Source: Cheiracanthium punctorium (Eukaryota; Arthropoda; Arachnida; Araneae; Cheiracanthiidae). From it: a stretch of 64,000 nucleotides of DNA. This document shows, piece by piece, positions 22,201 to 34,390 of this stretch (the stretch's first letter is position 1; each line of letters begins with the position of its first letter). The notes beneath the pieces are model-generated. The model made no database searches. It had not been told where the DNA came from and saw only the letters and a list, made by a program, of their open reading frames with translations. The stretch is from the NCBI GenBank assembly GCA_038373885.1, contig JAWZYV010013274.1:1860001-1924000 (forward strand), in the 5' to 3' direction. The translations under genes were made by a program, and so were the position numbers.

Positions 22201-23557
22201 TTTATTTATTTTAACCATAACAAATGAAATTACTACCTAATGGTAAGAATTGATACCTAAATTACTACCTAATGCCTTGCTACAGTTAAATTTTTGATTT
22301 TTGAGGTTGAGGGGGGGGCAGTTTACTGAAAGCATATTTGAAGTTAAAACTTGCATGGCAGGAAAAAAAGTATAGGAAATTAAAAAATGTATAAATCGTA
22401 CTAGCTCACGATATTTAGCATCTGCTTTACGTATCTCCTGAGATGGGTATTGTGAAAAATAGTTTTCTGCAATGAGTAAATAAGTCAAAAAGAATTTAAA
22501 AGAGCATATTTAGAAACACGTATACGCTTTGAAAAATCAGTAAAAATCATTAAACTTAAATCATAAAAATTGTGAGTTCTATGCTATTGAAAATCTGTTC
22601 TGAGATTAAAATTCTAAAATAAACAAACGACAGCAGCATGCCGTTCGCTCAATAAAATAAGAAGAAAACGTAAGTAATTTCGTGAAAACTTGCTCCATTT
22701 AATTGTAAACAAATGAATTAAGCTATCCAACTAATTCAATTAAAAGTGCGTGTTCTTAATATCAAATTAACACAGCGCACTTTTTATGAAATTCACAGAA
22801 TTAATTAGAACATTCTATACATTTTCTAAAAGCTTGAAATATTCAGTTACTTATTTTAAATATAAAATTATATCTGGAGCTTGAAATTTAAAACATTTTT
22901 AACAATTAATCAGGAATCTGCAGTATCAGAAGGCTTTCAAGTAATTCGTATTATTATTAATAATTCTCACACAGAACATGCATTTTGATTTTTTGCCAAT
23001 GGAATAAAAAGTGGAATATTACTCAGAAAGACGTGACCGAGATATTAATTCTCCCAAATTTATGCGTTGAAACAAATAAAATAAAAGCAGTTTTAAATTT
23101 ATTGATACTCTGAATTTTTTTCATGTGCCTCAGAGATCTGCTTCACTGTTCGCTCGTTTCTTGCTCTTTTAATTTCAGGCTGAAAATTCCCTAAACTAGA
23201 ATATAATGTTTTGAAATGCCAAAGCAACGATAAGTTCAGCCATATTTGTTTTTATCTTGAGTAATAAATGCTTTTTTCTTGAAAAAGTTCAACAATTCCT
23301 TTAATTATGGCTCAGAAATCATCGGTGCTTTCAGGATAACTTAATGAAACGCTAAATATACAAACAAGAAATGCAATGTTCATAGTTTTGTTGAAAATAG
23401 TCTGAAATGAGCTTGTCAATTTTTTCTTACAATCCCTTATATGTAGAATTCGAGTATATGGATTTTGAAATAGAACAAAATAATAGGAACACCTATTAGG
23501 CGAAAATAAATCGTTATTAATTAAATCTTTGTTATTTCATAGCATGAAGTTAGTTCT
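22201..23557. other. unassigned AT-rich DNA
   Basis: No element ends, RNA genes or coding similarity seen. Confidence 0.45.
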
Positions 23558-23930
23558 CTTTGCACTAGAGATGGCCAATGATTCGATGAGTCGAATCAGT
23601 GATTCGAATCTTGGTACTGAGTGGCTCAGTCTTTACACTCACTCTCTACTGATTCGAATCTCAAGCCCTCAAGGGAAATACATTCCAAGTGCGAAGGGAA
23701 GGAAAACTTATTTTCCCTTTGCCGTTCCCAGAGATTTTCCCTTACTCTTTCAACTCTTTTACGACTCTTTTCGACTCTTTACGACTCTGAGTCGATAGAT
23801 GATTTGAAACAGTAAATGAGTGGGTGTGGGTGAGTTGGTCACTGAGTTGGTGCAGCAACGAATCTTTACTGATTCAGTGTTTCGCTCTGTTTCGGTGATT
23901 GTATACTATCGTTGAGATTCGTTAGTTTTT

Positions 23931-24097
23931 CGAATCTTCTATCGACTCAGAGTCGAAAGGAGCCGAAAAGAGTTGAAAGGATGTTTCATTTAATTGGAGT
24001 TTTTTTTTCGAATCTTCTATCGACTCAGAGTCGAAAGGAGTCGAAAAGAGTTGAAAGGATGTTTCATTTAATTGAAGTTTTTTTTTCGAATCTTTGG
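23931..24097 (+). repeat. 78-bp tandem repeat
   Basis: CGAATCTTCTATCGACTCAG starts at 23931 and 24009, and CGAATCTT again at 24087. Two full units and a partial one. The period of 78 makes an open frame, which I do not regard as coding. Confidence 0.88.
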
Positions 24098-24511
24098 TGT
24101 TTCATTTCTTGGTTGGTGGTCGGATTTAAAGTTTTATCTGTCTGTGGGTGTGGAGTGGGTCGAACATCGTTTGCTTTTGGCGGGGGGCATAGGCGTTACT
24201 TCCTAAGGGCAAGAGGGGTCAATCCCCCCCCCCCGAAAAAAAATTAAGAAAATTCAAGTATCAGAGCTATTTATAATAATGATATTTTATACAATCGGAA
24301 ACATTTTGTCACCCCATCCAAATATTACATGCCAATTTACGCCAATGCTCGTGGAAGAGCGGAGGGGGGGGGTGTCTCAAAGTTGTTTAAACCTTTTTCC
24401 CTCGGGGGTACTCCCTCCTTCCAACTTGTCTGGCTGATTTAATATTTGTTTAAAATTTAATGAAACATCCCTTTTCTACTTTTAACTTCAATATATGTCC
24501 CCCTGCCCCCA

Positions 24512-24542
<31 letters not shown>

Positions 24543-24830
24543 CGGAACGTTAAGTTTACATGGTGGAGGGTTTTCATGTGAAGGGAAATAGAATGAAATA
24601 AAGTTAGGATTGTGCTTGTCACTTTTAATGAAGGATACAGGGGCGGTATTAAGCGCTCTCACAAAAGGACTTTGTAGTAAGCAAAATAACATTTCGCTTT
24701 ATTGCTGCAGATTTCGTTTAAGATATTTTTTTACCTTGTTTTTCGTTTAAGGGGAATGATTTTATTTTCTTTCGTAATTCAGAGAAATACAAAATAGGGT
24801 CTAAAGCAGTGGCGTAGTTAGTGTTATTGA

Positions 24831-24950
24831 CAGTGGCGTAGCCAGGATTTTATTTCGGGGTGGGCTGGGTATCAAATTTAAAGATAAAGTTCAATTGTAA
24901 GCTAAGTAAAGGGTCCCATTTTTTTGTGGGGGGGGCAGCAGCCCCTCAGT
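24831..24950. mobile_element. MITE fragment (CAGTGGCGTAGCCA end)
   Basis: Starts CAGTGGCGTAGCCAGGATTT; a second similar start (CAGTGGCGTAGTTAG) lies just before at 24807. The matching right end is not found, so it is truncated or overwritten. Confidence 0.5.
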
Positions 24951-25074
24951 AGGACTGGGCCAAAAATAGATAAATATCGACATATCGGTTTTACTTCAAC
25001 ATCAAATATCCGATATTCCCATTTTCATTTCAGTGAAATCTCGAATTCGATAAAGGTCAAAAATACAGGCCGGT

Positions 25075-25239
25075 CAGGGGCGTAGCCAGAAATTTTTCAT
25101 GGGGGGGGTTATGACTACTGCAACTCATATATATGTATACGTGTGTGTGATAATGTAGTGAAGAATATACATTTTGTATGGCAAAAAATTCCTCATGGGG
25201 GGGTTATGACCCCCTAACCCCCCCTTGGCTACGCCTCTG
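25075..25239. mobile_element. hAT-type MITE (CAGNGGCGTAGCCA family), 165 bp
   Basis: Left end CAGGGGCGTAGCCAGAAATT and right end TTGGCTACGCCTCTG are inverted. The flanking 8-mers are AGGCCGGT and AGGCCGGC (7 of 8). The same family occurs inside the three A-type Helitrons and at 60754. Confidence 0.88.
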
Positions 25240-25342
25240 AGGCCGGCGATAAGAAAATCCTGAGATCAATACCAGCTTGTGCGCTTTTGCTACTGCTTTC
25301 TCTCCGTTGATGACGATGCCGGATCGCGGAAAAAACAGCTCC

Positions 25343-25858
25343 ATGGTTTATTAGTCTAATTACCATAATTAATTAACGTATATCTCGGAAACTATCCACC
25401 GGAGCGCGTTTTTATTGATTCTCGACCCCCCTAGTCTCAACACCCCACCGATACTTAAAATTTCGAATGCTTTGACACCAAACTTAACCTTTTAATCTTA
25501 CAGGCCCAGGGGGTCATACGAAGCTCCCCTATATTTTCAATTTGGGCATTTTAAACACTAGCCTCCTCCGGCGGCATCTCCAAAGTCTGGAAACCATCCC
25601 AGAGCCAATTTCTACATGTTTGCAGTCCTTTTAAGCCTCAATCATGGTTAATTAGTCTAATTACCATAATTAATTAACGTATATCTCGGAAACTATCCAT
25701 CGGAGCGCGGTTTTATTGATTCTCGACCCCCCTTAGGAACCCCATCGTTACATAAAATTTCGAATGCTTTGACACCAAACTTAACCTTTTAATCTTACAG
25801 GCCCAGGGGGTCATACGAAGCTCCCCTGTATTTTCATTTCGGGCAGTTTAAACACTAG
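25343..25858 (+). repeat. ~301-bp-spaced direct duplication
   Basis: Copies at 25343-25561 and 25644-25858 share ATTAGTCTAATTACCATAAT, CGTATATCTCGGAAACTATC, GCTTTGACACCAAACTTAAC and GGGGGTCATACGAAGCTCCC, with few differences. Confidence 0.88.
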
Positions 25859-26274
25859 TTTTACTCGAGCAAGGAGAGAGAGATGCTAGCTGCCCGAGAA
25901 CTCAGCGGAGAAGAAACCCGATGAATGGGTGAAGGGTGTTTAAATAGTACGGCTTTCGGCGCAGAGAGAGGGAAAATTTCTTTAGTTGTTTTATTGATTC
26001 ATGATTCGAATCATCGAAGTAGTGAGTGAGTTGAGATTCGAATCAGTAAAATGAGTCGAACCGCCCATCTTTACTTTGCACTGTTATGGCGAAATGGAAT
26101 TCTGGAGATGTTTATTCTGACGCTATTTCATTAAAAGATTTCTTGAGTTTTTAAGGATTACGTTAACCCCGTAAGGTCTTATATGTAAAGAAATAAAAAT
26201 TTCCACGGAGTCGTGAATTATAATATTTGAAAACTAATCAAGTAAACTAACTGAATTCAGTAACTGAAATAACT

Positions 26275-26765
26275 GCACTCGCAAAATTTATTTCTTCAAT
26301 TCACGGAAATTTTGTAGCAGTGCTGCCGGAATAGCGCCGTTTCTTTTTTCTCCTGTAAATTGAAAAAACTTTTAAGATTTAACAAATTTTTTTCCTCTTT
26401 CTTCAGAATTTCCAGAAGAATTTACGGAAATATAACGTTTCCAATTAGTGCAGAAATATTTCGTTGAAAAATGAGGAATAAAAGACGAAATTATTAGAAG
26501 ACGTAAAAAGACGCACTCTCAAAAGTTATTTCTTCAATTTGCGGAAAGTTTTCGGACAGTAGTTCTGCTGGAATATATCCGTGATTTGGCGAATATCCGT
26601 TTCGTTTTTTCTCCTGTCAATTGAAGAAACTTCTAGAGATTCAACGGATTTCCCCCCCCCCCCCTTCTTCAGATTTCACGGAAATATTACGTTTCCATAC
26701 AGAAGAATTCACGGAAATCCATAGTTTAAATAGAGATCGGAAATTATTCGTTGAAAAATGAGTTA
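26275..26765 (+). repeat. two-unit ~238-bp tandem repeat
   Basis: Units start at about 26275 and 26513 (GCACTC...TTATTTCTTCAATT) and share TTTTTTCTCCTGT(A/C)AATTGAA, CGGAAATAT(A/T)ACGTTTCCA and TTCGTTGAAAAATGAG. Moderately diverged. Confidence 0.75.
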
Positions 26766-27470
26766 TTAAGTAGTGTATGAATCACGATTTTTGCTGAGAG
26801 TGTTATAATTATTTTCCAGCCGTCAAGAACGTTACGTCATAAATTAAAAATTGCGTGAAATTGATAGATTTTGCCAAGAAATTTTTGTCTTGTCGAAGGA
26901 AATTCTCAATTTATGCGATTCTCAATAGCTCCTCGAAATGACATTGTCTTTTTTTTTTTTTTTTTTTTTTTTTTCAAGCGATTAAAGTAAAACTGGTGTT
27001 TTCTTCTGTCAATCCATGGAGAATTTAAATATTTAAATTAAGCATTTCACATTCCTCATAAATTGTTTTTATTTTTAGACAAGAGCATAATCTTTAAATT
27101 GTTATTGCTATGCGACGGCAACAATGGATTATGAATTTTAAAAATAGAAGCAATCCATTGAATGGTTTGCCCTGCTATTAAATATTTCGTGGAAATTAAA
27201 GTAAAATTGCATCTTAAGTTTATTATTTTTCAGCGGGCGTCTTACTAATAACTAAACGATAGGTTGGTTGGTTGGTTGTCGTGTTATGGATATGAAAGAA
27301 ACCAAAAAATAATAGGACACTATGTAGGACCGAAGGTTTTATATACTGTTTCAGCTATATCAAGGCAATTAATTGTTCGAATAAAGATCTTCTTGTGGAC
27401 AGTCACAAATGTGTTGTGAAATGGCCAAAATGGCAGGACAGGAGAAGAAATATTAGGTGACAGTTCTGTG
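26766..27470. other. unassigned sequence with long T tract
   Basis: A long T tract lies near 26948-26974. Directly upstream of the minus-strand LINE fragment there is no recognisable 3' tail. Otherwise nothing seen. Confidence 0.4.
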
Positions 27471-27882
27471 TCAGGGCACACAGTTTCTGCAGTGCAGGTA
27501 GTTGGTAGCTCCTTCTTTTTGGATTTTCATCTCTCTCAGGTGGCTTGTTCGCAGTCTGGTGTCCGCCAGAGTACTGCCTGTGTCTAGTTCACAGATTTTA
27601 TTTTTAAGTTCCACTCCCTTGTCTTTTAATCTTGATTTTGCCGCTGCATTGATATCATTAAGTGTTACAACATAGGGTAGTTTATCATTGTTGAGCTTTC
27701 TTGCCCCTTTCGCCAAGGTACCCGCGGTCTCATTTTCATCAATTCCAACATGTGCTGGTAACCATTGCATGCTGCATCTTTTATTTAAGCTGAAGACTTT
27801 GTGCAGTTTGTTGTGTATGTTCTGCACAAGTCCCGAGTCTCGTTTTTGAATTGCCTTGAAGGGAGTCTTCAGGGATATCTTC
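27471..27882 (-). pseudogene. LINE RNase H domain fragment
   Basis: The minus frame contains MQWLPAHVGIDENETAGTLA, the typical C-terminal RNase H motif (WxPAHxGIxxNExAD-like, with AGT in place of the usual AD) of non-LTR retrotransposon polyproteins. It also ends with a CxxC pair (HCRNCVP). The frame can be read back to about 27882 without a stop. The rest of the reverse transcriptase is absent, so this is a 3' remnant, likely of a Jockey- or R1-like group. The loss of the Asp after AGT suggests it is inactive. Confidence 0.75.
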
Positions 27883-28795
27883 GGGATGATTCACATTTCC
27901 AAATGGGTGGATATGGAATTCACATGATTCTTTGATGATGAAAAAGTAGTGATAAGTACAAATGAGCTTTTAAAAAATATCAGAGTTTAGTGTGTTATAA
28001 TTTACAATTCATCCAAACCAAATATATTCCTGAAAAATTAGATTGTGGACAATATTTTTAATCTCCTCTCAATTTAGTGATCTTTGCATGACTCTCCAAG
28101 TAAAATAGAATGAATCCTAAGATACTCTATCAAGTGTAGGCTTAATTACTCGATTAAACCGAACGCATGTAAATGAGCGTTTTACATATGTAGAGGAATT
28201 CTATAGAATAAAAAGTAACCTGGAACGTTGCAGCTAATTACTGGCGTGTCATTTGTGAACACATCATAATCCCGTGCATCACGCAATTTCCGCCCTGGAT
28301 TTCCGTCAGTTTATACATCACTCCGAACGTGCGCCGGATCTCAAGTTCATGAAATTACTATTTGATGCATAAGAACATAAATGTTGAAATATTCACAAGA
28401 ATTTCTCTCTCACCAGGCTCTCGCTTCTGCTGTTCCTTATGAATAAAAACCCTCGAATAACAACAACGCCTGAAAATATTTTATGCAAGAAGCGTATGAT
28501 GTTATGGTGCCCTCAGTAGCTGAGAAAGTATTAGACAGAACAGAGATATATTTATGCATTATGTGCCGTCATATAAATGTTTTTTAATCTATATTTGTCA
28601 CTCACGCTTAAAAAAGAATTCGAGTATGAGAGAAATTTTATATTCTAATTTTGTGAATAACTGATTAATTTTTCAAAAAAAAATATGCAGCTCAAAATAA
28701 ATATTAGAAGTTGTTATTCTATACTACATACTTTACTTTTTATAAAGATGAACAACAGTTTATGATGAAACCAATATAGGAAAACTGACTTGCAA
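27883..28795. other. unassigned sequence
   Basis: No sign that the LINE frame continues and no other element ends seen. Confidence 0.4.
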
Positions 28796-28933
28796 CAGTG
28801 GCGGATTAATGCATGCAAGTTGGTCGGGGGGGGGGGTCGGTTAGTTAGAAGATTGACAGGATCTTTTACATTAATTTCTTTTTTCTCGGGGGGGGGCGGT
28901 CGCCCCCTCCGCCCCCCCTTTAATTAGCCATTG
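28796..28933. mobile_element. hAT-type MITE (CAGTGRCGGATTAA family), 138 bp
   Basis: Left end CAGTGGCGGATTAATG and right end TTAATTAGCCATTG are inverted but imperfect. The flanking 8-mers are ACTTGCAA and ACTTGCAC (7 of 8). Two G/C-rich blocks lie inside. Related to 14110-14272. Confidence 0.8.
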
Positions 28934-30697
28934 ACTTGCACTCGAATACTTTTCTGTGTGGCGTACTATATATAATATGTTTGCATGGTTAACTTATAAA
29001 CACAACAAATTCTGGTAAAATTTACCATACAATACTTTACGGAGCAAGAAATTAAGATGTATTACTTTCCGCGGGATACCGTACTTTACCGAGTAATTCA
29101 AAACAAGTGTTACAGCGATTGTCTCTTAAATCGTAAGTGATCGAAACATACTTTTAGTTAGAAAAGTTTGTCAAATTTAGAGTAGCATTTATGTATGGCA
29201 ATTTTTTTTTTTTTGGCAAAGGGCTGTATAAATAATAAAATATAAAGTTTGATTTTCATACCGTATCCCATTTCCTATTTCTAATATTTTGGTAAACATT
29301 GTTCTGTGTCGAAGAAGGCAAGTAATAATAATAATAATAATAAATCATGCCTCTAAGTGAAATAGTTATCGGGATAGTTAATAAAAAAAACGACTTACTC
29401 CACTTTACCTGATGTGTTGGCGTTTATTTACAGGGGGAAAAATCTTTACTTTAGGACACCAGTTGTTAATTTATAAAAATTAAGTAATGATCCCTTTATT
29501 GGAAAATGGCGTTACATACATTCAAACTTCTGAAATCAACAAGTTTAGTTTTACCTGAACTGACTGGTACTGCATTATGAAAGTATTGATAATTTTGACT
29601 TTTAGGGGCCATCCAGTAATTACGTCACGCTTCCAGAAACAGAATTTCAAAGTGCAATGGAGAATGACATAGAAAATGGTGTTGACCAAGTTTCCTAACA
29701 AATCGCCAAACATGCATTATAAGAAAATTCTGGCTGAAACAGGATTTCCAGAAGTCAGATGTCGCTCGAATTGTTGAACTACTACTAACATAAATTAACG
29801 TCAGTTGAAAAGTAATTTTATTTCTCTCAATTATGAGACTTCCCCTTAGTATTTGGTGACAAATGCTAAAACTTTTAGTTTGTTTTATCTTGGTAACTGA
29901 CCACTTAGAGACATACGATTTTTTTTTTTTACTTACGTTCGTAAACAAAGAGCAATATTTTTCCAAATACGAGAGATAGGATATGAGGGACCATATAAAA
30001 ATTAAATTTTGAATTTTAATATGTACAGAATCCTCTGTAAAGAATTTGCCATATCTGAAAGCTACCTCAAATTTGACAAATAATTCTAATTGAAAGTATG
30101 TTTCGATCTCTTCTGGAATGAGAGATAATATCTGTAACCTATATTTTGTATCAACCGGTTTAATTTGCTAAACATCCTACGACGGCGGTTGTCGTGTGCA
30201 TCTACAAAAGTCGAGCCAAATGGGGCTAACTTAGATTATTTTTGACTAATTATCGGCAAAATTGGCACCAAAAGTAAGACCATAGTTTGGCGATATGCCC
30301 TACACTTGGTGAGAAATTGCTAAATTCTAATATTGTGCAATGGGAATTATAAATATTGTGAATTCGCACTCTAATTAACAGACTTACTTGCAAAAATGCA
30401 AACTTTGATTATTTAATACATAAAACTTTAATTTTAGTCAAAGTTAAATCTTAGAAGAGCAGATCCCTCCCATAGAGACTTGAAAAAAATTCGAATGTCT
30501 CTTCCTCAAGCTATATAAGCCTATATAAACTTTATATCTTCTACTATATACACTATAGACCGTTATAGTCCATGTATAATGCTTGAACACAGTGGTTTTA
30601 AGTATACAGCAGGATATCAAGTTTATGACATTGTGATCAGAAAGAAGTCTTAAACGTAAATATTCATATTTTGCATCGAGTCGACAGGATTTTTCTT
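28934..30697. other. unassigned AT-rich DNA
   Basis: An ATA run lies near 29324-29343. No coding or element signal found. Confidence 0.45.
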
Positions 30698-30699
30698 TA

Positions 30700-30809
30700 C
30701 CCTAGTAGCTCAGCTAGTTGAAAAAACGTTTAAATTACGTTGGAAACACATTTTTTTTACGTTAAAAAACCTGTTTCAAACGTCTTTTGGACTAATTGTG
30801 CTACTAGGG
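30700..30809. mobile_element. mariner-type MITE, 110 bp
   Basis: The ends are CCCTAGTAGC and GCTACTAGGG, with TA at both flanks (30698-30699 and 30810-30811). Inner blocks also pair (AAACGTTTAAA / TTTCAAACGT). Size and TA flanks suggest a Tc1/mariner-mobilised MITE. Confidence 0.75.
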
Positions 30810-30811
30810 TA

Positions 30812-32660
30812 TTCCTTGTAGTAATGTAATTGCGAAAATTTTCGGTATTCAGGTTTCGAAGGACACAAAAGTTCTTGTTCAGAAACCCAAATTTTTCGCA
30901 AGAAAATTGAGACATTGAATTAAAAATAAGTGTCAAGAAAATTCCACAAAATACCTAACACTTTTTTAAAAATTAATTTTGACCCCTCCTTCTATGTCAC
31001 ACATTATTAAACTCGATACCAACCCCATCCCCATCTTCGTTATGCAACAACTTTTAGCGTAATTTTTATCCGAAGAATAAAACAAATATAATATTATTGC
31101 TTTAGTAAAAAATATTCAAGTCTCAAAATTTATAAAACATTAAATTCATTTACTTTTATTACTTTTACGAAATTAAGTGTAATGAAAAATGCAGGAATTT
31201 GAATCCCTTCTCCAATTGCAGAAAAAAAAAGAGGCGAATGCAAACTTAATGAAAAAAAAAAAAATAAATTCTGATTTTACAAGAAAAAAAAATAAATGCT
31301 GATTTTACAAGAAAAGGAAAGTGTAAATGCTGTTTCTACTAGAAGAAAAGTTTAAAAAAAAATGCTGATTGTTTTCAACTTGGAGACAGTTTTAAAATAT
31401 TTGGTTTTTAGAGTCATAATTACACAGCGTAAATATTTATTAATACTTCATTGAGGTAAATAGATCACTTGATCGTTTAAAGTAAATTGCAACGATCTGT
31501 TGCAACATCTGTAAATCTAGTGCATATATTTTTTCTCTCTTAAGGGCGGGCGTTTGACCATTAGTCAGTCATTCGCCACTGCTAAGGCCCGATGTATTGG
31601 CCATTTTATTATGGGGGCACCCTGTAAGATGCTACTTACTTTACCTTCTATCTCCTTCTATTACCTTCTTACTTTACCCTATTATAGACTAAAAGTTTAC
31701 TTTACCTTCTATCAAGAGACAAATAGGTTCAATACCCAAGTCAGAATCAAGCCCGGACCCAAAGTGTAACAGAATGGCTCGTTATCCAGTACACCTCCAG
31801 GGTGGTTAGTGTACACGCAGACTTGCAAATCTTGGTAACGTTAAGCGCTGATCATAATAAATAAATATTTTATATGCTTCTGATTACTCAAAAACCATTT
31901 TTAATTACCTTTTTCAGAACTTTCTAAACTTAATCTATGTAAATTGCATGCTTTTATTTTTTTTAAACTACCTTTTCAAGAGGAACTTGTAGAAAATTTA
32001 AGATTCATTCATTAAAAAAAAAATTGAATGCAAATTGCACTAATTAAAACAGAACTCCAAATTACTTTCGTTCATTTACATTCTTTAAAAGAAAATATTT
32101 ATTCAAAATACCATGTCGAAATTTAATTTTACTTTAGATTATTATCATTATTAATTATCTTTTCTTTCAATTAGGTAGATGTTTGTAAATGTTTCCTTTC
32201 TCTTGCAGTAAACAATTTTTTATTTCTTCCTATGAAATAAAAATGATTATTAATTTAGCACGCTATCTTAAGTTGTTTTTTATATTTTATTACACACAAT
32301 TTAATTCTGATGCAGTCATTAAGTTAATTTTTAATAGTTTCAAATACATATGATTGTCGTTCTTTGGTCCGAAAATAATAAAATCATGATATAAATATGT
32401 TTAGTCATAACTTCAAAGTAAATTCAGACAGCTAGTGCCTTATTTAAAATCAGATTGAAAGTACGAAGAACTGATAATTGAGCATGTGATGTTGATTTTC
32501 TAAAAAAAATATTTACTGACTTTAAATATCGATATAAAGTTATTTTTATTATTGTGTTAAATGAATTGCAATTTCCATCTGGCTCAATCAGATCTTTTTG
32601 AGATTACTAGATGGGAGGTAAGGAGAATTCTATGAAAAAAAAAAAGTGTGTGCGTGTAAT
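30812..32660. other. unassigned sequence
   Basis: ACTTTACCTTCTATC is repeated around 31637-31715. Otherwise AT-rich with no recognisable gene or element boundary. Confidence 0.4.
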
Positions 32661-32814
32661 CTTTACGCGCGATTGAAGTAAAACTTCTTTGTCGTCTACG
32701 ACAGATATCACTGAAATGATTAAACTTTAACTTAAAATAAATATCATATTATACTTAATTATATTTATTATTCATGTACTTTACAAAGATTATATAAATG
32801 TTATATTCATATTA

Positions 32815-33081
32815 TTAATTGGAAATAGGTACTTGAATGTCATCATATATTTTTATGTATGAAATTATAGGTTTGTGGTAACTATAATGTGAAGCATAAA
32901 TTTTACTCTCTAAATTTGCTAATTTTCTTGAAAATACAGCATCTATCGCTGTACCGAAACGCATTGTTGAGTGAAGTCGAAAAGTATTCATAGTTAGATC
33001 AAATTTTTCTTTTAAAAAATCAACTAACGGCTGAGATTCTTGAGAGCGAAAATTAACATTAAAATCACCAGTAAGAATCAT
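32815..33081 (-). pseudogene. endonuclease (EEP/APE-like) domain fragment
   Basis: The minus frame starts MILTGDFNVNF, the GDFNxN motif of the endonuclease/exonuclease/phosphatase fold. It ends with a region (AIDAVFSR ... HYSYHKPI) matching the family's C-terminal block, in which a conserved Asp-His pair is typical. Upstream the frame meets a stop just before the Met. This domain is part of many LINEs and also of Helentron-type rolling-circle elements. No reverse transcriptase or helicase is adjacent, so the parent cannot be decided. Confidence 0.7.
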
Positions 33082-33109
33082 CGGTCATTCATGATAATTA
33101 CTTAGAATC

Positions 33110-34390
33110 CAGGAAGTGTCCATGTTGTAGTATTATTCTTTAACTGATTTCTTATACCATTGTTCCGTCTGGAGGTTGGGTTTGAATGGGGGGAATGCCC
33201 ATAGTCTAGTATTACACTTTAACTGTGTTCTTTAACTGATATTTTCCTCTGTTTGTTGGGTTCGAACGCAGGTAGTGTAAATTTTTTTGTGTTTTTCTAT
33301 CACAGTGTTCTTAAGCGTTGATTTCGTCTGCTGGTAGGTTTCGAATTATTATTCTGTATCCATGTTTTTAAACTGCAGGTTCTGTCCATTGTTTGGGATT
33401 GATTGCAGCCAGGGTCCGTTTCTTTGTGGTGTTCCATCCCCGTGTTAAACCGTTGCTTGCTCCGTCTTGATGTTGGGTTAGAATCCACGGAGTGTCCATT
33501 TGTTATACTTTTAGTTTGTTCTTAAACCGTTTGCAGCCAGTGTTTGTTTCTTTGTGGTGTTACATACGCGTATACTTAAACCGTTGTATATATATCATTA
33601 TAAATATATATATCATTACTATACATAAATATATATATATCATTTCACTATATATATCATTATAAATATTGCGTTTACAAAAACTACATTCTTCTAAATT
33701 TACTAGCATTTCTTAAAATACAACGTTTGGGCAAAATAACAAAAGACATGGCATATACATAATATTTAAGAGTTTAATGGAGTTCAATGGCCTAACGGCC
33801 AATGTAACTGGCATTTGACAAATAATAATATCACTTCGCTTCGAAACTATTGCCTATATTCATTACGAATAGTATTATAAGACAATTATGTAATTAAAAC
33901 ATATCTGAAGCCAGTAATTACCATATATCACGTTCATAAGTCTATGTATTTAATTTTTGGAAGTTCTGCAAATTCAACGATCTCCATTTACTTCGCCTCG
34001 ATGGAAATATAACCAACTTGAGATGCGCAGTTACCCAGTGTGCGTAGGGCCATCTGTTTGCAACAACGGCATTATCCAACTTTCTAAGAGAAGTGTCCCC
34101 TCCTATAAATTTACCTTCGTGGGATCGAAGTATGATCCTTCAACAGTGTTCTTAAACGAAAATTTCTCTCTGCTGTTTAGGTTCGTTTGCAGCCACTGTC
34201 CCTTTATATATATATAATATATTGATAAATATAATTGTGGTGTTCCGTCTCCTTGTTCTTAAACCGTTGTTCTGTCTTGAAGTTGGGTTGGAATCCGGGA
34301 AAAGTGTTCTTAAACTGACGTTTCCATCTACTGTTCCGGTTCGATTGCTGGCAGGTTAAATTTCTTTGTGCTTTTCCAAAACCACACGCT
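33110..34390 (+). repeat. diverged ~78-bp tandem repeat in two blocks
   Basis: Units containing GTTCTTAAAC(C/T)G, TTCCGTCT and GGTTGGGTT(C/T)GAA recur about every 75-82 bp from 33110 to 33580 and again from 34140 to 34390. The ~560 bp between the blocks is different sequence, so the array was interrupted or has decayed. Confidence 0.6.
33590..33672. repeat. TA/ATATCATT microsatellite
   Basis: TATATATCATTA-type units repeat with small variations. Confidence 0.8.

Larger units (their letters stand above)
23566..26073. mobile_element. hAT-like non-autonomous element, 2.5 kb, with nested insertions
   Basis: Left end TAGAGATGGCCAATGATTCGA and right end TCGAACCGCCCATCTTTA are inverted. The 8-bp target duplication CTTTGCAC is perfect (23558-23565 and 26074-26081). 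Both subterminal regions are crowded with GATTCGAATC-type motifs. The interior carries a 78-bp tandem repeat, a MITE at 25075-25239, a MITE fragment at 24831 and a ~301-bp duplication. No hAT transposase domain is seen. Confidence 0.9.

Noticed and set aside
23912..24247. Plus frame with a duplicated FSNLLSTQSRKE peptide
   Set aside because: Comes from a 78-bp tandem repeat inside a hAT-like element.
24160..24440. Start of another hAT element at CATAGGCGTTACTTCC
   Set aside because: No inverted partner end or 8-bp duplication could be found.
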